From NCBI GenBank assembly GCA_963995525.1, contig OZ023214.1, positions 19,675,626-19,739,625 of the forward strand: a stretch of DNA of 64,000 nucleotides, written 5' to 3'. This DNA comes from Escarpia spicata. Its lineage: Eukaryota; Annelida; Polychaeta; Sabellida; Siboglinidae. Of the stretch, positions 1 through 11,786 are shown one piece after another (position 1 is the first letter of the stretch; every line of letters starts with the position of its first letter). Both the position numbers and the translations under genes were made by a program. The notes under the pieces are model-generated. The model did no database searches, was not told the origin of the DNA, and worked only from the letters and a program-made list of their open reading frames with translations.

Positions 1-1279
1 TTATTAAAGTAAAGGTTATGTAACATATCCAGCGTGATTGCGTGCGTATAATTGAGGTTATATATATCTGTCAGGCAGGGCCAAACTGGTTTTTGAAATA
101 TAATCACATTTCATGGTCGTCTTAAAACAAAATAACTTCTTTCTAAACTATATCTTAATAGCATACCTTCCACTTGGATACACGATCAATATCAAATTGC
201 TTTATTTTGCAGTTCCCAGTCGTCGGACATGTAATCTTAATTAAGATTCTGACGGTCTACATCAACTATCGACTTACTATGCTCATATCTTGCGGTGCCA
301 GAGTGTGGATACTTCAGGCCTGTTAAAATGTTGAGCTGATATGCCATTAGAACAGTGCACAGGTAGTGAGACACACTTCGCTAAAACAAAGGGTCCACAG
401 AAAGTGAACCTTCCCCCGTTTCCGATAGAATCTGTAACACAACAAGTATACTATATTATGTAACCCTGGTGGAAGTGTTTCGTGCAAGCGGTCGCATAGG
501 CTATTGTTATGTCATGCGCCAGACGCGGGTAATGTAGCTCGAGCCACACCCAGTCGCAGTTTGCTAGGGATCATGGACGTATCCACAAAGTTATACGTAC
601 AGTTCTCTCGGCTCCGTATTACGAGAATCAATATTCACGGCCTGGTGAGTTATTTTTTCATGTCTATATGTTATATACAGCTGCATAATAGTGATAATAT
701 TCGAATCATGCGAAACTTAAGTTGCTTTTTGTTGCCCATTTCCCGTCTTTTTGGGCATGGCAGCTACGGTATGACGATTGTATGAGTGTTGTGTCGTATA
801 ATGTTAAATTGTGTTTACAGACATGCATTTTAAATAATTATTGTGGTGTGTAGGTACGTCGTGTGCATACGGTTGACTTTAGATAATGTGATAGTTGTTA
901 GTTAAAAGAAGAACTTAGCTAAAACATGTTTCTACGATTCCTTGCCTGTACAATTTCAGACAAGTATCTATAGGGTGACTGATTATTGCATGCGGTTTAA
1001 CACGTATAATATTAGAACAGCCGACGCAACTTGGTAATGCAGCGTTGGTTGCTTGATTATGTTGTAGTCGCAAGTAGCACGCTGACTGTTTGTATTCATG
1101 CCCCTATCTCTCTCTATACAAAATATGTCTGTTTTTCTCCCTGGTCTCCCCTTCCTCAACTCGCCCTCTCTCCCCGAATCTCTCTATCTCTCTCTCCTCC
1201 ATCTTCTATGTCTGTCTGTTGGAATGTCAGTCTATAAGTCTGTTACATAGTCCGTACGTAAGTCCACCTCTGGGTCTGC
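1..1279. other. AT-rich non-coding DNA, no gene recognised
   Basis: No open reading frame here resembles a known family, and no repeat structure stands out until short pyrimidine runs begin near 1100. It is probably intergenic or intronic. Confidence 0.5.
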
Positions 1280-1736
1280 TTGCCTGACTGTCTGCCTGTA
1301 TGGCTGCCTGCCGGCCTGCCTCCTTCTCTGCCCTGTATGTTTCTGTTTCTGCTGAATGTTTGCCTCTATGCCTGTCCGTTTGTCTGCCCGCCTGCCTGCC
1401 TGCCTGCCTGTCTGCCTGTCTGCCTGTCTGCCTGCCTGTCTGCCTGCCTGTCTGTCAGTCTGTCAGTCTGTCAGTCTGTCAGTCTGTCTGTCTGTCCTGT
1501 CTGTCTGTCTGTCTGCCTGTCTGTCTGTCTGTCTGTCTGTCTGTCTGCGTGCGTGCATGCCTGTCCGTCTGTCCGTCTGCCCGCCTGCGTGCCTGCGTGC
1601 CTGCGTGCCTGCGTGCCTGCGTGCCTGCGTGGGCCGCTTGCCCGCTTGCCGAGTGCCCGCGTGCTGTCTGCCTGTCTGTCTGGGTGCCTGTCTGTCTGTC
1701 TGTCTGTCTGTCTAAGACAGTCTGTCTGTATGTCTG
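1280..1736. repeat. Tetranucleotide CTGT/CTGC/CTGN microsatellite
   Basis: The stretch is an almost unbroken run of CTGT, CTGC and related four-base units, drifting to CTGCGTGC-type units near 1550-1630. Open frames exist in several phases only because the unit lacks stop codons. They encode Cys/Leu/Ser or Arg/Gln/Thr/Asp runs and are not genes. Confidence 0.95.
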
Positions 1737-1936
1737 NNNNNNNNNNNNNNNNNNNNNNNNNNNNNNNNNNNNNNNNNNNNNNNNNNNNNNNNNNNNNNNN
1801 NNNNNNNNNNNNNNNNNNNNNNNNNNNNNNNNNNNNNNNNNNNNNNNNNNNNNNNNNNNNNNNNNNNNNNNNNNNNNNNNNNNNNNNNNNNNNNNNNNNN
1901 NNNNNNNNNNNNNNNNNNNNNNNNNNNNNNNNNNNN
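1737..1936. other. Assembly gap (200 N)
   Basis: Exactly 200 unresolved bases follow directly on the CTGT microsatellite. The round number suggests a placeholder rather than a measured size. The true length of the repeat is therefore unknown. Confidence 0.98.
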
Positions 1937-2720
1937 ATCTCCTCTCTCTTCTCTCTCTCCAATAAATACAGAAATACTTCAGAAACAGACCTAATACTTT
2001 TAAAATAAACCACTTGTTTAGTGTACATAATGTAAAACAGTTGACAGTCCTTTCCAGATTAATTAATGTAATCATGACAAAGTTGATCTATCTAACAAAT
2101 TCCCTGTCAAAACTGTGAATTGCATAGAAGAAACATTATAGCTGATTGTTAATTTATTAGTCATATAATTACATGTAAATATGTTCAAATTGTGCAATAT
2201 ATGTGTAATATGTGGTTTATTATATTTTATATTATTTTACATTATTTGGTTTGCACTACTGATTATATAATTATTGAAAACACTTAATATAGTAAGATCA
2301 CTGAATGTTTTATGTATGTGTGTTATGTTTTAAATCAAGCAAATATGATTTATATAATAGAAATCTAGATGTTCTTAAGAATACAATGTGTTCTTTTAAA
2401 ATGTACTTTAGAAAGAACACTTTTTAGAACACAAGGGGTCGTACGGAAATAAAACTCATTGTCATTGTCATTCTCCATCTCCTTTCTCATCTCCTTCCTT
2501 TCTCGTTCCCTCCAGTCCCCTCCCCTCCTCTCCGTTTCCGCTCTCTCCACTCTACCCCTCCATCCTCCTCTTCCCCGCCTTTTCCTTTCTTTCACCACTC
2601 TACCCCTCCATCCTTCTCTTCTCCGTCGCTTTCCATGTGTCTTCAGTCTGTCTTTCTCATTTTAAATCCCTCATTCCCTCCTCTATTTCTCGACGTACCT
2701 ATCGCCAGCTTCCCCCTCTC
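1937..2720. other. AT-rich non-coding DNA with pyrimidine-rich 3' part
   Basis: AT-rich sequence without a recognisable gene. From about 2470 it becomes CT-rich on the plus strand and leads into the CT microsatellite. Confidence 0.5.
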
Positions 2721-2730
2721 ACTCACTCAC

Positions 2731-2915
<185 letters not shown>

Positions 2916-4379
2916 ACATTCACTCGTAATTGGGTACGGTCATGGATCGTTGCACATTTAATACGAATGACGAGACTATTCATATAGGCATGCCAACTGT
3001 GCTTCATCCACAAGCAATGTCATGGTGCATTAACTCAGAGACAAAGCATTGATTCACCTACCGGTGAACATTATAGGCATTACGTGCGAGCCCAACAATG
3101 GTTCTTTCCTAATCACATGCCAAGAGGATTTAATTATTTGACTTTAGTTTGAATTTAGTATGACTACCTCTGTCGAGTTTCACCTGACAGTTGTTGTAAA
3201 CGTGTATCTGGTAAGCGTAAAACGACCAATAGGAAAACAGTGGTTGAAATATAGATCACACGACGGGTTTCAGTACAACACCGACTTGACTGGTGGATGG
3301 TTGACTTGCGTGGTTCCAGCGCACATTATATGTATGTAACAAACAATATTCGTTTGACGCTCGATATGGTGCTTCGTTTAACAGGTGATTTCAACAGTGG
3401 AACACACTATAGGATATGAAAACAAATGCCGGAAAAGTCTGCGTGAAGGGATAGCCATTGCAAGATGGCTTCAAGCGGGAAGGAAGGTAGGGATTTCATT
3501 TGTTTAGAACGTCAAGAAGTTGTAGTCTGTTCGACATATTGCCTTTGAGTACAACAAGAAAATTGGTTATTGTTGACAGTCTATTCACGGCGGCAAGCAC
3601 GAGCGCGCAAGAAATGAACATGGTTATTGTGTTTAAGCTTAACCTTTGTATCGTACCATAATGTAGACACATATGTTGACATACACGTACATACGCACTG
3701 GCGTAATGTGTTCATAGAACATCTTGCCAATCGTAATGCAAATACACACACGCTTGTGCTTGGCTGGTTATAGTTATATTATTTGGCAGTGATCAAAGAA
3801 CTAGAAACAAATGTATCGTTATTTAAGGCAAACAAAATTAATGCACGAGGTAAACATTGTTTAATGCTATGCACCACGGAGGAGTAAACACAAGTTCGAA
3901 CACCATCTCTCTTCGTTATTAATTCACCATTAATACCGCACTGTGTATTATACTTGAACAACAGTTGTTGGTATAATACATAGACAATAAATATGATTTG
4001 ATTTCTGGAATTTTCCCCACTGTACTGTGTGCGGCCATATTGGATTCACCCCCTATCGTCGTCAACGAATACTATCGATGAAATTGCATAGATCAGAATA
4101 CTTATAATAGATTAGTAATATTATTTATGCCGCATATACACACGTTTACTGCATCATATCATATAACATAACATATGGCCGAAGTTTTAATACCATTCTA
4201 ACGAATAAATAACTTTAACAAGTGTAGATATGCAAGTTTAATTAATGTTGAAGTTCACACACCACAATTCCGGCTGCCTGTGTTTGGCTGGTTATATAAG
4301 GCAGGTAAAATGTCTATGTTAATTGCAGCTTGACGCGCTCAATATATAGGGTTATATCACGTGGCATGGATGACCACAC
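2916..4379. other. Non-coding DNA, no confident gene
   Basis: No homology is recognised. The only gene-like signal is the possible initiation exon at 3465-3486. Confidence 0.45.
3465..3486 (+). CDS. Possible first coding exon (very weak)
   Basis: An ATG in a good initiation context (AAG before, G after) opens a seven-codon stretch, MASSGKE, that runs straight into a good splice donor, G|GTAGGG. This is the layout of a short first coding exon of a plus-strand gene. No downstream exon was identified, and a chance match is quite possible. Confidence 0.18.
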
Positions 4380-4599
4380 CGGTTATGGGAACGCCGGGAT
4401 GGCTTAGGGGCCGATATATACCCTCCCTTGCAGAGTGCTACCACAGGGAGTGGGTCAACTGTGAGAGATCAGGATTGTGACACTACTCTCCAGAGTAGGA
4501 TTGTAAGGAGCTCCCAATGAGATGTCCCGAGCCGATCATTGGTACAGTTAGCTCTGTATCATAGGCAGTAACGGCTCCAGTGTCTCCCACTTCCGGATT

Positions 4600-5335
4600 C
4601 TCTCTTTTTGTTTTTCAAAAATTAACTTCAATGTTGCTGGGCCATTTTCAAGACCTGAAAAGTAAAGTGCATAACATCTTACAGGTTCTTACACGTCCTC
4701 TTCTGGCTTGACTAGGGATTACAGTATCTGCCTCTGATGTGCCAACTCTCGCTTTTGACATATGCTCGGACTATTTCCATGCGTCTGAGTGTGGAACAAT
4801 CTAAGATAGGAGTGGGGCAGTGTATTTAGCTTCCATTGGGTGGTTTTGGTATAACATATATTTTTGTGTCAAACGACTGGATTTTTAGGTGGTGCCCTTT
4901 CGTATGTGCTTCGTTGGCTCCCAAAGTAACAACATTGGACAAGACTGCTGGATCATATTTCCCTGTTAGTATCTTATACATTTCAATCATATCTCCCGTG
5001 TGGCGACTGTATAATAGAGTTGGTAATTTCAGTCTCTGTAAACGTTCTATCTATTCAAAGTCTTTGAAACCAGGAATTAATTTGGTTGCTGTGCGCCGAC
5101 CATTTTCAAGAGCTGTAATATATTTAATTAAGAATGGACTTAAAAGTTGTAGAAAAACACTTTTCATCGATGTGATCGAAAGTATGTCGGATTATCCCCA
5201 TCATCGAATTGGCTTTTTTTTTCTTTCTGACATATATGCTTCAAAATCAAGCGATGGATCGAAAGTGACTCAAATAACTTTCACATTGTCCGTACTTGTA
5301 AGTGTTGTCTGGTTGTTTCCCAATGAATAGGCTTT
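4600..5335 (-). pseudogene. Degraded CR1-like LINE, C-terminal part of the reverse transcriptase ORF
   Basis: On the minus strand between about 5095 and 4940 a typical CR1/Jockey-group C-terminal segment can be read: RRTATKLIPGFKDFE, an in-frame stop, then LKLPTL and GDMIEMYKILTGKYDP. Further upstream, near 5250, FDPSLDFEAYMSE matches the segment that normally follows the catalytic YADD box. Stops and frameshifts show it is dead. The sequence from 4380 to 4600 may be its 3' untranslated region. It lies head to head with plus-strand endonuclease fragments of the same kind of element that begin at 5336 (see findings). Confidence 0.75.
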
Positions 5336-6140
5336 ATTCCTTGTGAATAATGATCCAATTCTCATATGGATACATTTATGTGGATAAAATGTGATATTTA
5401 CTCTTACTCGCAAGTGCCTGTACAGAAGAAATAATGTTATGGTTTACAAATGCTGATGTACTGAAAAGAAGAACTAACTTGACTAAAACGTAAAATTAAA
5501 AAACCACTCAACTCCACCACATGTTATAGCAATATCAGAAGTAAATCCTACACGTTTTAATAGACAACTTACCACGCAGGAATAACACTTGGAATTGTAT
5601 TATAAGGAAACTGTGAACATTAGTGAAGGCAAAGGCAGAGGGATGTTCTTGTTTATTCACCATTTTTTGGCATTTCAAGTACACCAGTTTGATGTTGAGT
5701 TGAATGAAGCACTGTTTTGCATTTTGGTACTGAAACGGAAGGATACCCTTTTGTTAGGCTCTTTTTATAGAAGCCTTAACAGTACCATTGAGAACAATGA
5801 CAACCTTAAGAAATTACTGGATACAATAACTGAGAAATGTTTTTCACATGTTCTGCTATTCTTGGAGATTTCAACTACCCGTAGATTGATTAGTAAATAA
5901 TTTAAACTACAGCAGCAAGTACTGAAGATAAATAATTTAAATTAATAAAATAAATCGAGACTGTTACTTGGTGCAACGTTTTATAGAGCCCACTAGAGGT
6001 AACGGTACAACTAAACCATCGCTCCTTGACCTTATAATCACTAGTGAATACCGAGATCTCAAGAGTCGAGACTCCATCAGCATTAGGAAGAAGCGACCAA
6101 TCATTCAAAGCCAAGCTAAAATCATTAGGAAAAACAGATA
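5336..6140 (+). repeat. Tandem duplication unit 1: LINE endonuclease fragment
   Basis: This unit of about 804 bp is repeated immediately downstream. It encodes a degraded APE-type endonuclease segment. ALFCILVLKRKDTLLLGSFY, at about 5710-5770, corresponds to the middle of the domain. HVLLFLEI stands where a GDFNYP-type motif is expected. FIEPTRGNGTTKPSLLDLI, at about 5980-6035, is its distal part. Frames are interrupted between these blocks. Confidence 0.8.
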
Positions 6141-6938
6141 TTCCTTGTGAATAATGATCCAATTCTCATATGGATACATTTATGTGGAGAAAATGTGATA
6201 TTTACTCTTACTCTCAAGTGCCTGTACAGAAGAAATAATTGTATGGTTTACAAATGCTGATGTACTGAAAAGAAGAACTAACTGGACTAAAACGTAAAAT
6301 ATAAAAACCACTCAACTCCACCACATGTTATAGCAATATCAGAAGTAAATCCTACACGTTTTAATAGACAACTTACCACGCAGGAATACAACTTGGAATT
6401 GTATTATATGGAAACTGTGAACATGAGTTAAGGCAAAGGCAGAGGGATGTTCTTGTTTATTCACTTTCTTTTTGCATTTCAAGTACACCAGTTTGATGTT
6501 GAGTTGAATGAAGCACTGTTTTGCATTTTGGTACTGAAACGGAAGGATACCCTTTTGTTAGGCTCTTTTTATAGAAGCCTTAACATTACCACTGAGAACA
6601 ATGACAACCTTAAGAAATTACTGGATACAATAACTGAGAAATGTTTTTCACATGTTCTGCTATTCTTGGAGATTCCAACTACCCGTAGATTGATTAGTAA
6701 CTAATATCAACTACAGCAGCAAGTACTGAAGATAAATAATTTAAATTAATAAAATAAATCGAGACTGTTACTTGGTGCAACGTTTTATAGAGCCCACTAG
6801 AGGTAACGGTACAACTAAACCTTGACCTTATAATCACTAGTGAATACATCGAGATCTAAAGAGTCGAGACTCCATCAGCATTAGGAAGAAGCGACCAATC
6901 ATTCAAACCCAAGCTAAAATCATTAGGAAAAACAGATT
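6141..6938 (+). repeat. Tandem duplication unit 2: LINE endonuclease fragment
   Basis: Second copy of the 5336-6140 unit, starting at the same TTCCTTGTGAATAATG word. It differs by scattered substitutions and small indels, for example loss of the CATCGCTC block near 6823. It continues at its 3' edge into sequence not present after unit 1, so unit 2 retains the original downstream junction of the element. Confidence 0.8.
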
Positions 6939-7440
6939 ATGGAAGAATATCTTCTTACCAAAGATATCGAAACTTAAGATAAATTTTGTCGATTGCGCTA
7001 TTAGGTCAGGAGACTGACAAGAAAGCACAGAAACTGTATGAAAAGGATATAATTAATGAAATAAAACATAATCTAAGAAACCTGGCAGTATGCAAGGGCA
7101 AAAATTAAGACATAAACGGAAATACCCAACTTTCCAGAAAACAAAAACAAAGATGACATGACAAACTCGGCGGACTTGGAAAAACATAGGTGTTAGCCAA
7201 TTACTTCTCCTCGGTAATTATGAGAGAACCAGAAGGAGATATCACGGAGGAACCTATGAGATTTTTATAACACAATGGAATCTTCCAAAATCAACCCATC
7301 GATAGTGGCATATAAAAACTATAAAAACTAGCATATCAAAACTAAAGACATTTAAACCATCAGGACTTGGTGGCCGCCATCCTTGTGTCTTAAACGAAGT
7401 AGTAAAGAGCACCGGCAGTATATTATCAAACATATATGAC
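6939..7440 (+). pseudogene. Degraded LINE: linker and start of reverse transcriptase
   Basis: Continues the endonuclease fragment. RKYPTFQKTKTKMT (near 7110) and ISKLKTFKPSGLGGRHP (near 7335-7385) match the region just before and at RT motif 1 of CR1-like elements, whose consensus has a KSPGPDG-type core. Multiple stops are present. RT motifs 2-7 are missing here; a C-terminal RT part is found inverted at 4600-5335. Confidence 0.7.
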
Positions 7441-10300
7441 CTGCTCTGGTCCTATTTCTTCCTTATTTGTTGTCTCCAGACCTGCTCTGGTCCTATTTCT
7501 ATACTTGATTGCAGAGGCATGTTTATTGTGCTTAACTCTCCTGTTGACATCAACAAGTGACTTGGCTCTCTTTCGCAGGAGGGCATTTTTCACACCCTAG
7601 AGAATAGATGACAATGCATGGTCTTTCACAAGCCACCTGCACAATGTGACACCGTTCTGCCCCCTTAGCAGATAACATAAAGGGTGGCCTGATAAAATTG
7701 CCTTAAGTATTCCTCTCCTGGGGATGTAGAAAGTTGACTGTTATACACAGTGTATAGGGACACATGTCACGCACACGCACACGCACACACACGGTGTTAT
7801 TTCAGAACGTATGGTTGAGTAATAGTGAGATTATGACAGCTATCCTTTGGCCTTTTTTAAATGGCTCGAGTTCAGTGTGTTTGATACAGGAAATGTCGTC
7901 ACAAAGAAGAAGACAGAGTTAACAGGCATTAATATAGCGCTGGCGGCCAGTCACGCAGGGTCACCCAGAATGGGATGATGAAGAACAAGGGTGAGTGCTA
8001 ATGAAAACGAACTATCCTGAAGAATGTTCAGTAATCTAAGGGCGAGTGCTGTTTTGTTGACTTAACTGTCTACTAGTGCATCACTAGTGAGTATAATGTG
8101 CTTGGTGTGGAACTTGAAAACACGTTTTCAACATTTTAGTGACACTGTTAAAAAGATATTCAGCCGGGTTATCAATTAATAGTAACACGTGGACATGAAA
8201 TTTACACTTGAAAGTGGATATATCTATAACATTATTATATTCGTAGCATAGCTGTATCTATTCGTTATTTACACATAAAATACAAGTTTTGTTAAAACTA
8301 ATGAAATAACAACACATGTTAATGTTTGTGAATATTTAATAAATATAATGATACATGTAGTAAAGCAATTGATAGTGTTCTGCATATACACTCGTCACAC
8401 TGCAAATACACTTTTGGTGACGTGTCTATCGTCACACAAAATTTCCTCCCAATGATTCGTGTGGATTCATCGTGTTGCCCAAGGGGATTACTTGGGATGT
8501 ATCCAGTTGGGAACCTAACCCTTAAAAAGTGGGTTTATATATGTTTGTTCAGAAAGTTTCCTAACAAGTATATATTGTATTATTTTTCTGTCAAATTATA
8601 CAAACATACAATATTATTTCTTTTGTGAAACATTAACATTCGTTTATGAAATTGCAGATACGTGTATGTATGTACCATACGACTTTTGCAACAATGTAAA
8701 CAATATATTTGTGACTGAATGCTATTAGAGTATTGTGTTGTAAATGCAGACATACTATGTCATTTGTTTGTTTAAAAACTGTTGGACTGTTGTTTGTGAT
8801 AACAATGTTTCAGTGTTGTGTGTGGCAGGTTCGATCCCTGCTAATGTTCATTCATGCATTACTGGTTGTGCACACACACACTTACTCCATTCAGTAATTT
8901 CAGCCGTTTACAAGAACTCCATCTAAATTAAGTTAATTCCACTTAAACAACTATTGGAAATAGCACAGCAAATTATGGATTTTAAAAGAAATTAACCAGG
9001 TATATTGCAAGGTATATTATGTCCTGATGTCTGATGTTATGGTTTCTAGATTATCAGGGTTTCACTATCATATGAACACTTGTCATAACAAGTTAAAATT
9101 TTTGTAACAAATTGATTGACACATCTATAATCATGTACACACATGCTGAATAATAGTAGGCATTGGCAATTGGTATGACAACAATATTTTCAGACAAACA
9201 TGTGTATTAAAACAGGCAATTCTCTTTTACTTCATCCCATGATCAGAGGTAATTAGTGACTAGTCTTTTTGTTTTCACTTCTCTAGATTTAAGTACAAAT
9301 CGGCTTGCATTTTGCTTAATTAACATAATGCCAGTTCTTGATGTGTTTACCATAAAGGTGTACTATATTCAACAATACGTGGCCAGTGACATCTGTGCTG
9401 TTATTGCCACCTTGAGATTTATTTTAAATACAAGTTTTAAGAGATAGTGTTACTGAATGTCAAATGTTTCAAACAATTTCAAGTTAGGGAATAAGAAAAT
9501 AATGCTCTTCTTGAGGAAACATTATTTCTTAATATAAAAATAAATAGTACACAAGTTACTATTGATAGCATACATACTTGAATTGAGTGAACGTTGCCTA
9601 GTACCACCAATATGGGCAAAAACCCAACATTACCCAGCTAAATGTAGATCTACACACCATAAACTGTGTTCATCTTGGAACTAATGAGCATCTAGTATTC
9701 ACCAGGTCAGATATCCACAGATAGACGAGCATGTTGATAAATCTTTAAATAATTTACTATCGTTTCTTTACCATGTGCTTTTGACATTTTCATTTGAACG
9801 TACTGGCATTTAAAATATAAGGCAACAATGCAGTATGTTGAACATATATATCGTTAAACCAGGCATGGTTCCTTCAGCTCTACAAAAGCAGGCATGGGAC
9901 ATGTGAAATGTTGTACATTCTAATAAAATACATCACAAGATTTCTTTCCCTACAATTCTGTTTCTGTGTGAAAAAATATTCAATAAGTATTTGGCATATT
10001 TGGCATTTGCCACTTGTCACGACTTCCAATACTTAATAATTTCATCAGTCATATAATAGATCTTGTTATCATACATTTTTCAGCATGCTGACAACAAAAC
10101 TGTGCTTTTGTTTGAAATATCAACAAGTTCTTATTCTGTTAATACGTTTCAAATCAACTATCAACCAGCCGAGATATATCATTTTAATCGGTTACATTTA
10201 TGTTAATAAAACTAATAAAGCTGACAAAGCCCCAAAACATAAAGAAACAAGAACACTGTAGCAACTGGATGGCCGTAGCAATGAGGGGTGTCAGGGCGCC
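7441..10300. other. Non-coding AT-rich DNA
   Basis: No gene recognised. A 22-bp phrase (GACCTGCTCTGGTCC...) occurs twice, at about 7438 and 7480. A short (CA)n run sits near 7770. An isolated Pol III B-box-like word at 8828-8838 has no A-box partner. Confidence 0.45.
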
Positions 10301-10309
10301 ACGACATAC

Positions 10310-10431
10310 CCCGACAGCGTCATTGGTGAGGTCCAGGGGTCCCTTACCCTGGATATACAGGTTGCTGACACAACCCTCTAGCATCTTCTCGTACTGACCA
10401 AATGTCATGCCATCCAGGATAGGCACGCCAC
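10310..10431 (-). CDS. Host exon: laminin-G-like domain, C-terminal part
   Basis: Read on the minus strand, this 122-nt segment has a splice acceptor TTATGCTTCAG before 10431 and a donor GTATGT after 10310. It encodes two bases plus 40 codons. The peptide has GGVP, then LEGCVSNLYIQGKGPLDL, the usual end of a laminin-G fold (F/L-x-G-C followed by N-L and D-L). Laminin-G domains occur in extracellular matrix and adhesion proteins such as laminins, agrin and Crumbs; which one this is cannot be told. The exon is phase 1 at its start and phase 0 at its end. Phase 1 is what the exon ending at 30835 requires, so both could belong to one gene. Its acceptor abuts a retroelement tail. Confidence 0.6.
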
Positions 10432-10445
10432 CTGAAGCATAACCA

Positions 10446-10640
10446 AATCAAATCAAATCAAATTTATTGTAACTCATTACAATACAAATCAAGTTAAGAC
10501 AAATCCTATATAATAACATAATGAGCAGAACAAGGGAAGAACATTATACTATGTTATATTCCCTACATAACAACCAATGTCAACCCTCTGGCAATACTGG
10601 CCGAACACGCTTAAATATTAATCTATCCTGCACGTGATAT
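10446..10640 (-). mobile_element. 3' end of a non-LTR retroelement with (ATTTG)n-type tail
   Basis: On the minus strand the sequence ends AATAAATTTGATTTGATTTG, a short pentamer array typical of the 3' end of many LINEs. No coding part is recognisable in the upstream ~190 bp. The array sits about 11 nt from the acceptor of the laminin-G exon. Confidence 0.45.
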
Positions 10641-10689
10641 GTTGCCTAGCAAAACCTCCCGTCAAATCATCAGAAAACAGAGTTGTGTG

Positions 10690-11786
10690 TGTGATAATTT
10701 AGATATATTTGCTGCGGTCTCTGATGATGATGTGCACAAGTTGGTTATGAAATCTAAGACAACCAGCTATGTTCTGAACCCCATGCCAACCAAATTGGTC
10801 AAATAGTATATTGAGGAATTTGTGCCATTCCTTACACACATCATCAGTTGCTCCATTGCTGCTGGGGAATTCCCACACGAATGGAAGACTGCACTTGTAG
10901 AGCCACTGCTTAAAAAAGCAGAACTGGATCCTATTCCAAAAAACTATCGCCCTGACAGACAGTCAGACATGGGGTCAAGTACATTGAAAGGTATTTAAAT
11001 GCAAATGCAATTTGTTAATGTCAAATGCAAATACTTTTCAAAAGTATTTCAATACTGTTCAAATACTTGACGTCCCCGTGCTCGTGCATAATACATAATG
11101 ACAAAAATGAGCTATACTTGACCTTTGTTTATCCAGAATTAAGGGAGTTCATTGAGTCCATAGACCCATGTTATAATTGGTCACACATTTTTTTATTTTC
11201 TCCTGTGACAGGTTAATCCTGTTTTCCATTTCCTGTGCCCATTGATGCGTCTTCCAATAAAATTAGAATAAGCCACCCACTGTTAATTAAATGCCTGCTA
11301 ACCTGATCCTGTCACAGGCCAACTGATACACTGATCATCCATCTGATAATGACCCGAGTAGTTAATGATCATCAAAGCATGCAAATGCTGCAGTTGGTCA
11401 GCTAATAAAAGAGCTATAGGAAGGCCAGTTTTCTCTCAGTGAATGTCATGCCTCGGTGATCACATAAGTAACACGATTGACCTGTATCAACAGCCCAGAC
11501 CAAGCAACAATTTAATTAAGTACAGCTGTGATAACAGTTTTCATTGACATAATTAAATGCTATAATTTCAAATACTTTTAAAATGTATTTAAATGCAAAT
11601 AGTTTTGGCTCCAAATTTTCAAATGCAAACACTGGATCAGTTGCATTTAAATGCGTTTAAATGCAAATGCATTTGCATTTGACCCCATGTCTGCGCCCTA
11701 TATCGAATCTCCAGTATATCTCTAAATTAACAGAACGGTCTGTTGTAGACCAACTTTGCTTTCATTCAGAATGTGGATTTCCTTGC
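10690..11786 (+). pseudogene. CR1/L2-like reverse transcriptase fragment, split by a hAT insertion
   Basis: The plus strand reads through RT motifs 0-2. TLVMKSK-type sequence is followed by MPTKLVK, FLTHIISCSIAAGEFPHEWK and ALVEPLLKKAELDP up to NYRP at 10953. It resumes after the insertion as ISNLQYISKLTERSVVDQL from 11699. One in-frame stop follows KLVK. It meets an opposing minus-strand LINE at about 11787. Confidence 0.75.
10964..11693. mobile_element. Non-autonomous hAT-like transposon, 730 bp
   Basis: The ends are a perfect 15-bp inverted repeat, CAGACATGGGGTCAA and TTGACCCCATGTCTG. The subterminal regions are rich in AAATGCAAATGC and AAGTATTT words, as in other hAT-type ends. The insertion splits an RT fragment exactly between the codons for NYRP and ISNL. 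A CGCCCT word occurs on both sides (10948-10953 and 11694-11699) but is separated from the left inverted repeat by 10 extra bases, so an 8-bp target duplication is not seen cleanly. No transposase is encoded. Confidence 0.75.

Noticed and set aside
1280..2028. Long cysteine- or arginine-rich open frames on both strands
   Set aside because: They are translations of a CTGT/CTGC microsatellite and of the N gap.
4836..5330. 164-codon plus-strand ORF
   Set aside because: The minus strand of the same bases encodes a recognisable LINE RT C-terminus; the plus frame is its shadow.
8828..8838. GGTTCGATCCC, a perfect Pol III B box
   Set aside because: No A box or tRNA-like fold upstream and no SINE body downstream.
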